Positions 34,299-42,708 of a stretch of 64,000 bases of DNA are shown in pieces. The DNA lies in assembly GCA_965217125.1 (NCBI GenBank), contig OZ244244.1, forward strand, positions 1,240,001-1,304,000. The letters run 5' to 3'. Source of the DNA: JAAOIF01 sp965217125 (lineage in GTDB: Bacteria; Pseudomonadota; Gammaproteobacteria; PS1; Pseudothioglobaceae). The notes under the pieces are model-generated. The model was not told the DNA's origin, ran no database searches, and saw nothing but the letters and a program-made list of their open reading frames with translations. Position numbers and translations under genes: made by a program. The first letter of the stretch is position 1. Each line of letters starts with the position of its first letter.

Positions 34299-35083
34299 TG
34301 AAAGTTTATGTAATTAATCTACCAAGTGCCGCTGAACGGCAGCAGTTTCAAGAAAAGCAACTAACTAAACTTGGTCTAGACTTTGAATTTTTACAAGCAA
34401 CTTCTATAAATGATATAAGCAGTAGCGTTTATCAGCAACATTATTATGATTGGCAACGCCCATTAAGAAATACTGAGGTTGCTTGCTATTACTCACACAA
34501 ATCGGCCTGGCAGAAAATAATTGATAACAACAAAGCTGCATTAATATTGGAAGATGATGCGTTATTATCCCGATATATTGTTGAATTGTTAGAGGTTTTA
34601 GATACATTTACTGCTACTGATTTTGTGCAATTAGAAGTTCATAGTAGGAAAAAACTCATTGCAAAAAAAGGCATTAAAATTACCCCTAAATTTAACTTGC
34701 ACCGACTTTATCAAGACAGAACAGGCGCCGCTGGATATGTATTATATCCATCAGGCGCTAAGAAATTACTAAAACACCAAAATAAACACGGCATTGGGCT
34801 GGCTGATGCACATATTACTGCCTGCTATAATTTAATAGGCTATCAAACAGAACCAGCAGCTATTATTCAATTAGACCAATGCAAAAACTATAAAATTACC
34901 CCGCCTATTAATACCGATTCCTATATATTTAACCAACCAAAACCCATTTATAAAAATAAAATGTTTTTTAAGTCTAAGCGCATCATATCTCAACTTAGAA
35001 TGGCAATAAGGCAATTAAGATTTTCCTTGCAAGCTGATAGAAGAGAGATTTTATTAAATAAAAAAGATTTTTATGCCTCATAA
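34298..35083 (+). CDS. glycosyltransferase family 25 (LPS-type)
   Basis: 261 residues from the ATG at 34298, which overlaps the preceding stop. The N-terminus VYVINLPSAAERQQFQEKQL is the typical GT25 opening; EVACYYSHKSAWQKII and ALILEDDALLS (acidic metal-binding triad) follow, then GAAGYVLYPSGAKKLL. This family adds galactose or similar sugars to lipooligosaccharide. The C-terminal 40 residues are basic. It probably modifies a surface glycan in the cytoplasmic phase of synthesis. Confidence 0.87.
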   Translation: MKVYVINLPSAAERQQFQEKQLTKLGLDFEFLQATSINDISSSVYQQHYYDWQRPLRNTEVACYYSHKSAWQKIIDNNKAALILEDDALLSRYIVELLEVLDTFTATDFVQLEVHSRKKLIAKKGIKITPKFNLHRLYQDRTGAAGYVLYPSGAKKLLKHQNKHGIGLADAHITACYNLIGYQTEPAAIIQLDQCKNYKITPPINTDSYIFNQPKPIYKNKMFFKSKRIISQLRMAIRQLRFSLQADRREILLNKKDFYAS

Positions 35084-35196
35084 GCCAATCATAGTAAATA
35101 CTCTTCAAAAGTTAGTTATGACTTCTATCTAGAAGAGGTAACAGCACATTATCTAAATTTAATATATTAGATAAAAAAATATTCCTGCCCTTAATT

Positions 35197-36324
35197 ATGA
35201 CAAATAAATTAACAGATAAATTAAATGAAAAAAATTATAAAGATAGATATAATTTTCCAATGAAACCAAAAAGCGATAATCTTAAAAAAACTGTAGTATT
35301 GGTCACATCAGACTTAACAAGTAGTGGCGGGACAAGCGTAGTATTGGCTTTAGCAGAAGGATTTAAAAAATATAATTGCAATATATCTATTGTAGTTCTT
35401 CAAGAAAAGGATTCTGCTAAGTACGATAAAATGTTTAAAATTTTCAAATTCAAACAATATTATCGTTGGCTACCAAGGAGTATCCGTGGATACATTTTAG
35501 CACCAGTATTAGATAGGTTTATTATAAAAAATTGCGGCTGTCCTGATATTATATTGTCTCATTCAAATGCAGTTAACAGAATATTATGCCTTAGTAGGTT
35601 GAAAAATGTATTTCTTACGGTTCATGTGATAATGAGTTATAGCATGAGTTATCTTTCAAAAAAAGAAATAAAAAAAGAAATTAATATTTACAATAAAAAA
35701 CCATTGATAGCGGTATCTAAAGGGACAAAAGATAGTATTAACAACACTATAAAAAGTAAGTTTCAATCATTTCAAATATACAACCCAATCAATACAAACT
35801 TTTTATACAAACAATCTAATGAATACATGCCAAGTATATCAAACTATTTAGTTTGTGTAGGTAGGCTAGCTAAAGTAAAAAGACATGACATTTTAATAAA
35901 AGCATACCACATGAGTAATATTAAAGAGCCATTAGTTATTGTAGGCGATGGTGAATTAAAAAAAACCCAAGCATTAATTAATGCTTTAAATATAGATAAA
36001 AAAGTTATACTTGCAGGGTTTCACTCAAATCCCTATCCTTATATAAAAAATGCGAAATTAATGATCCTTTCGTCAGAATCAGAATCTCTTTCTATGGTTA
36101 TTTTAGAGGCACTTGCTTTAGGTGTGCCAGTTATTAGCACGGATTGCGAATCAGGGCCATCGGAAATATTACCGAGTAAAAATTTATGCCCTGTGGGTGA
36201 TATTGAAAAATTAGCCAAATTAATTAAAAAAGCCATTGATAATCCAGCACAATATCAACACCCGTTACATCAAAAATTCTCATTAGATTATGCTACGCAA
36301 GAATACTTGAAACTAATAACCTAA
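35197..36324 (+). CDS. glycosyltransferase family 4
   Basis: 375 residues with the GT-B fold. The N-terminal domain has VTSDLTSSGGTSVVLALAEG (nucleotide-sugar side loop), and the C-terminal domain has VCVGRLAKVKRHDILIKAY, LVIVGDGELKK, the ESESLSMVILEALALGVPVI segment (E-x7-E retaining motif) and CESGPSEIL. Donor and acceptor are unknown. It is even richer in A and T than its neighbours, a hint of separate origin. It starts 113 bases after the GT25 gene and is convergent with the GIY-YIG gene, overlapping it by 12 bases. Confidence 0.87.
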   Translation: MTNKLTDKLNEKNYKDRYNFPMKPKSDNLKKTVVLVTSDLTSSGGTSVVLALAEGFKKYNCNISIVVLQEKDSAKYDKMFKIFKFKQYYRWLPRSIRGYILAPVLDRFIIKNCGCPDIILSHSNAVNRILCLSRLKNVFLTVHVIMSYSMSYLSKKEIKKEINIYNKKPLIAVSKGTKDSINNTIKSKFQSFQIYNPINTNFLYKQSNEYMPSISNYLVCVGRLAKVKRHDILIKAYHMSNIKEPLVIVGDGELKKTQALINALNIDKKVILAGFHSNPYPYIKNAKLMILSSESESLSMVILEALALGVPVISTDCESGPSEILPSKNLCPVGDIEKLAKLIKKAIDNPAQYQHPLHQKFSLDYATQEYLKLIT

Positions 36325-37173
36325 ATAAGGTACAACTGACTTCTTGAGTAAGTCATTCTTACGAAGATACCGCAAACCTGACTTACCGCCATGAATCATA
36401 TTTAAACGCCGTCCATCATTCCAATTACCTTTAATTAAAAATTCTTCAGATTCATACAACTCCTCAAGGTCATCTGTGATGCCCATTACTTTGTGATTAA
36501 CATAGGTAACTCTCCCACACTCTTTCTCTTCGCGAAATTTCCGATGGAATAATAAAGGACTTCCTTTTTTAATAGCATGTTTGTGCTCAGACCATCGTTT
36601 CTGCCAACTACGCGTTGTCACGCCAACATAAAAATATCCGTCATTTGGGTATGAGCCTCCGTTACCGAAAATATGTTGATATAGCACATACGACTTTTTC
36701 GGAAAATATGTTGGTGAAAATAAAAGGTGTGCGGGTATTGAAATAAGCAAACTTGGGTCTTTTATTAAACTTTCATTAATACTAGTTTGGCCACGTTTCG
36801 CAGCTTCGATAAGCAGAGGATCGGTTACTAATTCAACCTGAATGATTGGCGCAATCGTTCGTTCTTCGCTATCAAGTTTGTTTCCTGATAAATATTCACT
36901 ATCTCTTACGACAGTACGATGGGTAGTATTTAATTTATGAAGAGGTGCAATAAACCCTATAGCGTTGCCTATAAATATCACATGGAATACTGGAATTACA
37001 TGGCCAGGCTTAAGCCTAAAGATTGCGTTTGGATTAATCGCTACCTTGTACCATTCTTCACCATAGCTTCCTGGTATTATAAAACTTTTTAACAGTTCTT
37101 CGATTTCAGCAAGCCGAGAAATCAATGGCTTTGGAGCCATGTGCTCCCACCATAATTTATTCAATTTCAGCAT
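36313..37173 (-). CDS. GIY-YIG-type nuclease domain protein
   Basis: 286 residues. The C-terminal third carries a GIY-YIG-like core: YVLYQHIF, then DGYFYVGVTTRSWQKRWSEHK with the conserved arginine and histidine, and an E and N further on (YESEEFLIKGNWNDGRRLN). The N-terminal 190 residues are not recognised; they look like a mixed alpha/beta domain. Base composition is visibly less AT-rich than the flanking glycosyltransferase gene, suggesting separate acquisition. Endonuclease activity is inferred from the fold. It opposes all other genes of the island. Confidence 0.72.
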   Translation of the reverse strand: MLKLNKLWWEHMAPKPLISRLAEIEELLKSFIIPGSYGEEWYKVAINPNAIFRLKPGHVIPVFHVIFIGNAIGFIAPLHKLNTTHRTVVRDSEYLSGNKLDSEERTIAPIIQVELVTDPLLIEAAKRGQTSINESLIKDPSLLISIPAHLLFSPTYFPKKSYVLYQHIFGNGGSYPNDGYFYVGVTTRSWQKRWSEHKHAIKKGSPLLFHRKFREEKECGRVTYVNHKVMGITDDLEELYESEEFLIKGNWNDGRRLNMIHGGKSGLRYLRKNDLLKKSVVPYLGY

Positions 37174-37359
37174 ATTTCCAGCCTATGACGAACTTTCCTT
37201 GAATTATCTAACTATTATTATAATATTTCTTTTGACTATAATAACAAAAAATAAACCTGTGTTATAACAAATGCGTAAATTGATACATAGGATGGGTTAT
37301 ACCTATAAAACAGAAAAGACTTATAAAGTATTGGCAAAATATTTATAGTATATATTTTT

Positions 37360-37511
37360 AAAAAAAAGACCATGTTTTCCGTACGCCTATAAAAAACGGA
37401 GATGCAGTATTAGATAATTTAAAAATTCAAAAAATTGACTTTATTAAAATAGATGTTGAGGGGTTTGAATTTGAAGTATTTAAAGGTATTGAGAATAATA
37501 TAAAAAAATAA
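37360..37511 (+). pseudogene. remnant of an FkbM-type methyltransferase
   Basis: The last 41 codons before TAA at 37509-37511 read PIKNGDAVLDNLKIQ and then KIDFIKIDVEGFEFEVFKG, the hallmark post-core strand of FkbM-family SAM methyltransferases. There is no start codon and no SAM-binding N-terminal part upstream. The remainder of the 392-base spacer 37174-37565 holds AT-rich DNA and the glnS promoter. FkbM genes are common in glycan clusters, so this fits a decayed island member. Confidence 0.8.
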
Positions 37512-37531
37512 GTCTTAATCAACAAAAAGTA

Positions 37532-37537
37532 TATAAT
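37532..37537 (+). promoter_or_regulatory. -10 box of glnS
   Basis: GTATATAATTTAA lies 29 bases before the glnS ATG and is conserved in the decayed upstream copy (33424-33429), which supports its importance. Confidence 0.6.
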
Positions 37538-37565
37538 TTAACACATTATTTTTTAATCAAATTCT

Positions 37566-39233
37566 ATGAGCGAAAAAATACTAAACGAAAAGCCGATTAA
37601 TTTTATTCGTCATCAAATTAATGATGATTTGGATTCTGGTTTGCATAACACAATTCAAACGCGATTTCCGCCTGAGCCAAATGGTTATTTGCATATTGGG
37701 CATGCTAAATCTATTTGTTTGAATTTTGGTTTGGCAAAGGACTACAACGGCAAGTGCAATCTGCGTTTTGATGATACTAATCCTGACAAAGAGGATATTG
37801 AGTTTGTTGATTCGATTAAGGCTGATATTAAATGGCTGGGTTTTAGCTGGGATGGTGATATTCGTCATAGCTCGGATTATTTTCAAAAATTCTATCATTG
37901 TGCCATTGAGTTAATTAACAAGGGCTTGGCGTATGTGTGTTTTTTAAACGCGGATGAGGTGCGTGAATATCGCGGCACTTTGAAGCAGGCTGGTAAAAAT
38001 AGCCCGTATCGTAACACGCCTATCGATGAAAATTTAGCGCTGCTTGCTAAGATGAAAGACGGAAAATTTTCTGAGGGTGAATGCGTGCTACGCGGCAAGA
38101 TTGATATGGCAAGCTCGTTTATGTGTATGCGTGACCCAGCGTTATATCGTATTCGTTTTGACAAACATCAGCAAACGGGCAATGAATGGCGTATTTATCC
38201 GCTGTATGATTTTGCCCATGCAATTTCTGATGCGATTGAGGGTGTTAGTCATTCACTTTGCACGCTTGAATTTCAAGATAATCGCCGCCTATATGATTGG
38301 ATTTTAGAAAATTTAGACGACTTTAACCAGCCTAATCGCCCACATCAATATGAATTTTCAAGGCTTAATCTTGAATATACGGTGATGTCAAAGCGTAAAT
38401 TACAACAACTTGTGGAAAATAAATTAGTATCAGGCTGGGATGACCCGCGTATGCCAACCATTTCAGGCTTGCGTAGGCGTGGCTACACAGCGGCAAGTAT
38501 TCGTGATTTTGCGGCTCAAATTGGCGTTTCCAAAGTTGATAGTATGACTGATGTAAAAATCTTGCAAGATTGCCTGCGTGATGACTTAAATGCTAAAGCG
38601 CCACGCACTATGGGGGTGATTGACCCGATTAAAATCATTATTGAAAATTATCCCGAAGGCCAGCTTGAAACCCTGCAAGCGCCTATCCACCCGCAGAATG
38701 AAGACATGGGCAAGCGTAAAATCTTTTTTTCACGGCAGCTTTATATTGACCGAGCCGATTTTCTCGAGATAGCGCCGAATAAAAAATTCAAACGCTTAGC
38801 CATTGACAAAGAAGTGCGCCTGCGTAATGCCTATGTCATCAAAGCCACCACCTTTGATACCGATTTTGATGGCAATATTACTACCGTCTATGCCACCTAC
38901 GATGCAGATACCTTAGGCAAAAACCCCGCCGATGGTCATAAAGTCAAAGGTGTGATTCACTTTGTTGAGGCAAGTCGGGCACTGAGCGCTGAATTTAGAA
39001 TATACAGCCGTTTATTCACTTTAGAAAACCCGGGCAAAAATCATAATTTTGAGCAGTTAATCAATCCAAAATCACTGATTATAAGCTATGGCGTGGTCGA
39101 GCCTAATATGAAAAATGCCAAGCCTGAAATCGCCTATCAGTTTGAACGCGAAGGCTATTTTTGTAAAGACAGCCGCTCAGCAGATGAGATTGTATTTAAT
39201 AAAACGGTGAGTTTGAGGAGTCCACTGTATTAA
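37566..39233 (+). CDS. glnS: glutaminyl-tRNA synthetase
   Basis: Class I synthetase charging tRNA-Gln. The 555 residues are full length. The HIGH motif lies in FPPEPNGYLHIGHAKS, LRFDDTNPDKEDIEFVDSI follows, the KMSKS equivalent is VMSKRKL, and the C-terminal beta-barrel anticodon-binding part is present. The motif CLEF-like LCTLEFQDNRRLYDWI marks GlnRS against GluRS. Its 5' end exists in a second, decayed copy 4.1 kb upstream. It is convergent with surE. Confidence 0.97.
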   Translation: MSEKILNEKPINFIRHQINDDLDSGLHNTIQTRFPPEPNGYLHIGHAKSICLNFGLAKDYNGKCNLRFDDTNPDKEDIEFVDSIKADIKWLGFSWDGDIRHSSDYFQKFYHCAIELINKGLAYVCFLNADEVREYRGTLKQAGKNSPYRNTPIDENLALLAKMKDGKFSEGECVLRGKIDMASSFMCMRDPALYRIRFDKHQQTGNEWRIYPLYDFAHAISDAIEGVSHSLCTLEFQDNRRLYDWILENLDDFNQPNRPHQYEFSRLNLEYTVMSKRKLQQLVENKLVSGWDDPRMPTISGLRRRGYTAASIRDFAAQIGVSKVDSMTDVKILQDCLRDDLNAKAPRTMGVIDPIKIIIENYPEGQLETLQAPIHPQNEDMGKRKIFFSRQLYIDRADFLEIAPNKKFKRLAIDKEVRLRNAYVIKATTFDTDFDGNITTVYATYDADTLGKNPADGHKVKGVIHFVEASRALSAEFRIYSRLFTLENPGKNHNFEQLINPKSLIISYGVVEPNMKNAKPEIAYQFEREGYFCKDSRSADEIVFNKTVSLRSPLY

Positions 39234-39262
39234 CCCAGTGGTATCCGAGATACTTGGAATAA

Positions 39263-40006
39263 TTAGCTTAACTGTTGTAGCCATTGTGAAACTTTATCAA
39301 TCTCGTTGTATTTAGTTAAATCAATTTGTAGGGGGGTAACAGATACATAATTATGAGCAATGGCATAAAAATCCGTGCCGATACCGTTGTCTGCCTCAGC
39401 GCCATTTTCGCCAATCCAATACATACAATTATCAGTAACATCTTGGCTGGCTTTTTCTGATTTATGGCGTTTGCCAAGCCGCGTGGTTTGAAAACCCTGA
39501 ATATCTGCCAGCGCAACATCTGGCACATTAACATTTAACACCGTATCGTGTGAAAGTTGGGCATGAGATATTTGGTTAATTAGTTGTTTGGCAATAATGC
39601 CTGCCGTTTCAAAATGCTTGCCATCCCAACCAGCAAGCGAAATTGCCACCGATGGCAAGCCTAAAAATCGCCCTTCAATGCTGCCTGCAACAGTGCCTGA
39701 ATAAATCACATCATCGCCTAAATTTGCACCAAAATTGATGCCAGTTACCACCAAATCAATATCTGTTTGCAAAAATCCACACAACGCCAAATGCACACAA
39801 TCACTCGGGGTGGCATCAATGCTATAGATATTTTTTTCAATCTGGATGGGTTTTAAAGCCTTGTTTAATGTCAGCGAGCTACTGGCAGCTGATTTATTTT
39901 CATTGGGCGCAACCACAATAACCTCATGCTCGCAGGACAAATGTTTTGTCAGTGTTTTAATGCCTTCAGCCTGATAGCCGTCATCGTTACTGATTAAGAT
40001 TTTCAT
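39263..40006 (-). CDS. surE: 5'/3'-nucleotidase SurE
   Basis: Metal-dependent nucleotidase and polyphosphatase linked to stationary-phase survival. The 247 residues begin MKILISNDDGYQAEGIKTL with the metal-binding aspartate pair; other landmarks are SSSLTLNKAL, VTGINFGANLGDDVIYSGTV and GTDFYAIAHNYVSVTPLQID. It is usually next to pcm, nlpD or truD; here it follows a ribbon-helix-helix gene by 18 bases on the minus strand. Confidence 0.95.
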   Translation of the reverse strand: MKILISNDDGYQAEGIKTLTKHLSCEHEVIVVAPNENKSAASSSLTLNKALKPIQIEKNIYSIDATPSDCVHLALCGFLQTDIDLVVTGINFGANLGDDVIYSGTVAGSIEGRFLGLPSVAISLAGWDGKHFETAGIIAKQLINQISHAQLSHDTVLNVNVPDVALADIQGFQTTRLGKRHKSEKASQDVTDNCMYWIGENGAEADNGIGTDFYAIAHNYVSVTPLQIDLTKYNEIDKVSQWLQQLS

Positions 40007-40024
40007 CTTTAATAAATATCGCCT

Positions 40025-40333
40025 TCACTTTGTTAAATTGTCTGCTTTAAGTTCTGTAATTAACTGTTCTAATGTGCCTGACACTTCACCTGCTTTAACT
40101 TGTCTTAGTGATTCTTGAAAATCCGCTCGTAACACCTGCTTGCTTTCATCTGTATAGGGATAATAATCATAGTTTTCTTCATTATACGATTGTTTATATG
40201 ATTGCCTAAGCGCACTAATAATCGCTTGCGAACGCGAAACCTTAAAGCCCTTTCTTTCTCTGTCAATCGCCGCTAATAAAAATTTTGGCATTCTGATACT
40301 GACTTGCTGTGTTTCTAATTGTTGTATATTCAT
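40025..40333 (-). CDS. ribbon-helix-helix (CopG/Arc-type) protein, possible orphan antitoxin
   Basis: 102 residues. The N-terminal 45 form a ribbon-helix-helix (QQVSIRMPKFLLAAIDRERK ... VSRSQAIISALRQSYK). The C-terminal part is acidic and tyrosine-rich, then DFQESLRQVKAGEVSGTLEQ, a shape like antitoxins whose tail wraps a toxin. No toxin-sized frame is next to it: surE follows after 18 bases and clpA precedes. It could be a solitary regulator or an antitoxin that outlived its toxin. Confidence 0.75.
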   Translation of the reverse strand: MNIQQLETQQVSIRMPKFLLAAIDRERKGFKVSRSQAIISALRQSYKQSYNEENYDYYPYTDESKQVLRADFQESLRQVKAGEVSGTLEQLITELKADNLTK

Positions 40334-40365
40334 TGTTTGCTCTAATGATAAAAATTACTATTGTA

Positions 40366-42591
40366 TCACGATTGTATGACGAGGGTAATTTTATCTTTTT
40401 TAACGCCCACTTTCACCGTGCCGCCATTCACCAGATGACCAAACAACAATTCATCAGCCAATGGCTTGCGAATCTCTTTTTCAACCAACCGCGACATAGG
40501 GCGAGCGCCCATTTTTAGATCATAACCATGCTTGGCAAACCATTGACGCGCCTGCTCGGAGACCACCATAGAAATATTTTTTTTCTCAAGGACTGCCTCA
40601 AGCTCAAATAAAAATTTATTCACCACATACACAATGATTTTCTCATTTAATGGATTAAAATAAATTGTCTCAGATAAGCGATTTCTAAATTCTGGGGCAA
40701 AGATTTTTTTGAGTTCGACCTCATAATCTAATAAATGGTCTTGCTCGTTAAAACCAATTGACGCGCGTCCAACATTCTGAGCGCCAGCATTTGAAGTCAT
40801 CACCAAAATCACATTACTAAAATCAATCTCACGACCATTGGCATCAGTGAGTTTTCCGTTGTCCATCACTTGCAATAATAAGTTAAAAATATCTGGATGG
40901 GCTTTTTCCACCTCATCAAGCAATAATACTGCGTATGGATTGGCATTCACTGCCTCACTCAGCAATCCGCCTTCGCCGTAGCCCACATAACCTGGAGGTG
41001 AGCCAATCAATTTAGCAACTGAATGGCGTTCCATATATTCGCTCATATCAAAACGCAATAGTTTAACACCCATAATGCGCGCTAATTGTTTGCAAATCTC
41101 AGTTTTACCTACTCCAGTTGGTCCAGAGAATAAAAATGAACCCATTGGTTTATCAACCTGCGCTAATCCAGAACGCGCTAATTTAATAGCTGTGGATAAA
41201 CTTTCAACAGCATTATCTTGACCAAACACGCCTAATTTTAATTCTGCTGCTAAATTTTTTAGTAGTGATTTATCATCGCTGCTAACCTGCCTGCTTGGTA
41301 TGCGCGCTAATTTAGCAACAATATCCTCAATATCGCCGACCCCAATATTAATTTTACGCTTTGATTTAGGCTGAATTTGTTGCAATGCACCGACCTCGTC
41401 AATCACATCAATAGCTTTATCGGGCAAGCGCCGATCATTTATATGGCGGTGCGACAACTCAGCCGCTGAAGCGAGTGCAGCAGTAGAATATTTAACCCGA
41501 TGATGGTTTTGATAGTATTTTTTAAGACCGTGCAAAATCTTAACAGTTTCATCTACCGAAGGCTCGTCAATCTCAATTTTTTGAAAACGGCGCGTCAGCG
41601 AATGGTCTTTTTCAAAAACTTTGCGATATTCTTCATAGGTGGTAGAGCCCATACATTTAAGTGAGCCGTCTGCCAATGCAGGTTTGAGCAAATTAGAAGC
41701 ATCTAAGGAACCGCCAGACACACTACCAGCGCCAATTAAGGTATGAATCTCATCAATGAATAAAATCGAATTAGGGATTTTTTCTAACTCGGTCAATACT
41801 GATTTTAGGCGTTTTTCAAAATCACCTCGATACTTAGTGCCAGCGATTAATACCCCAATATCCAGCGAATAAATACTGGCAGTTTTGAGTACTTCTGGCA
41901 CTTTGCCATCAATAATTTTTTTGGCTAAACCCTCAGCAATAGCAGTTTTACCGACACCAGCCTGACCAACAAATAATGGGTTGTTTTTGCGCCGTCTGGA
42001 CAACACTTGAATGGTGCGTATAACTTCCTCTTCTCTGCCTAATAAAGGGTCAATTTTTCCAGCTTTGGCTTTTTCGCATAAATTAGTGGTGTAAATATAC
42101 AGTGCTGATCTTTTTGCTTGCTTCTGTCCGGAGTGAACTTTATGGCTGTGTTCTTCAATAGATTCTGAGCTTTTGTTGGAAATGCCTTGTATTACATCCA
42201 AGCGTAAGATGTTGTTCAGCTTCAATAAATAAACCGCATGAGACTCATTTTCAGAAAAAATACTGACCAGCACATTCATCGCATACACAGTATTTTTTTG
42301 TGCCGATTGTGCCTGATAAACACTGCGCTGTAAAACCCGCTGGAAGCCAACCGTTGGCATAATATCAACCTGTGAATCCTGTGCAATCAATGGGGTGTGT
42401 GCATCAATATAAGCCTCTAATTCGCCGCGCAAGCCATCAACATCAGTGCGCCTATTGCGTAAAAAACTTACCACTTCATCAATATTGAGCAACGCTAATA
42501 GCAAATGTTCAACAGTAACAAACTCCAAGCGGTTATTACGCGCTTGCGTCATAACAAAGTTAATTTCTTGTTGTAATCCTGTTTCAATCAT
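40366..42591 (-). CDS. clpA: Clp protease ATPase subunit ClpA
   Basis: Double-AAA+ unfoldase working with ClpP and the adaptor ClpS. I use the ATG at 42591 (MIETGLQQEINFVM); nine codons more are possible upstream. N-domain repeats bind ClpS; the first AAA+ has GQAGVGKTAIAEGLA, ILFIDEIHTLIGAG and STTYEEYRKVFEKD, the second has GPTGVGKTEICKQLA, DMSEYMERHSVAKLIGSPPG and LLDEVEKAHPD. About 741 residues is normal. A TATAAT at 42604-42599 sits so close to the ATG that the transcript may be nearly leaderless. clpS lies 3.4 kb away, split off by two inserted genes. Confidence 0.95.
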   Translation of the reverse strand: MIETGLQQEINFVMTQARNNRLEFVTVEHLLLALLNIDEVVSFLRNRRTDVDGLRGELEAYIDAHTPLIAQDSQVDIMPTVGFQRVLQRSVYQAQSAQKNTVYAMNVLVSIFSENESHAVYLLKLNNILRLDVIQGISNKSSESIEEHSHKVHSGQKQAKRSALYIYTTNLCEKAKAGKIDPLLGREEEVIRTIQVLSRRRKNNPLFVGQAGVGKTAIAEGLAKKIIDGKVPEVLKTASIYSLDIGVLIAGTKYRGDFEKRLKSVLTELEKIPNSILFIDEIHTLIGAGSVSGGSLDASNLLKPALADGSLKCMGSTTYEEYRKVFEKDHSLTRRFQKIEIDEPSVDETVKILHGLKKYYQNHHRVKYSTAALASAAELSHRHINDRRLPDKAIDVIDEVGALQQIQPKSKRKINIGVGDIEDIVAKLARIPSRQVSSDDKSLLKNLAAELKLGVFGQDNAVESLSTAIKLARSGLAQVDKPMGSFLFSGPTGVGKTEICKQLARIMGVKLLRFDMSEYMERHSVAKLIGSPPGYVGYGEGGLLSEAVNANPYAVLLLDEVEKAHPDIFNLLLQVMDNGKLTDANGREIDFSNVILVMTSNAGAQNVGRASIGFNEQDHLLDYEVELKKIFAPEFRNRLSETIYFNPLNEKIIVYVVNKFLFELEAVLEKKNISMVVSEQARQWFAKHGYDLKMGARPMSRLVEKEIRKPLADELLFGHLVNGGTVKVGVKKDKITLVIQS

Positions 42592-42649
42592 AGCAACTAT
42601 TATACGCACATAGTGCAATCTACTTCTACCCTAATCCAAATATAGCAAT

Positions 42650-42672
42650 AAAAAGGCGACACTATCCTTTTT
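42650..42672 (-). terminator. possible terminator after the first DUF1566 gene
   Basis: On the minus strand AAAAAGG and CCTTTTT pair around a 9-base loop, and the stem ends in TTTTTATT. The stem is mostly A-T, so strength is doubtful. Confidence 0.4.
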
Positions 42673-42679
42673 AAGGTAA

Positions 42680-42700
42680 TTTAGAGGCCTTGCCTCTAAA
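42680..42700. repeat. 21-bp palindromic hairpin, copy 1
   Basis: TTTAGAGGC-CTT-GCCTCTAAA, a perfect 9-bp stem 9 bases after the stop side of the first DUF1566 gene. Identical to the element at 44322-44342; a degenerate third copy is at 45954-45974. Confidence 0.9.
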
Positions 42701-42708
42701 AACTTGCG

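Noticed and set aside
39241..39253. Hairpin GTATC-CGA-GATAC between glnS and surE as a bidirectional terminator
   Set aside because: The stem is only 5 bp and neither strand has a T-run.
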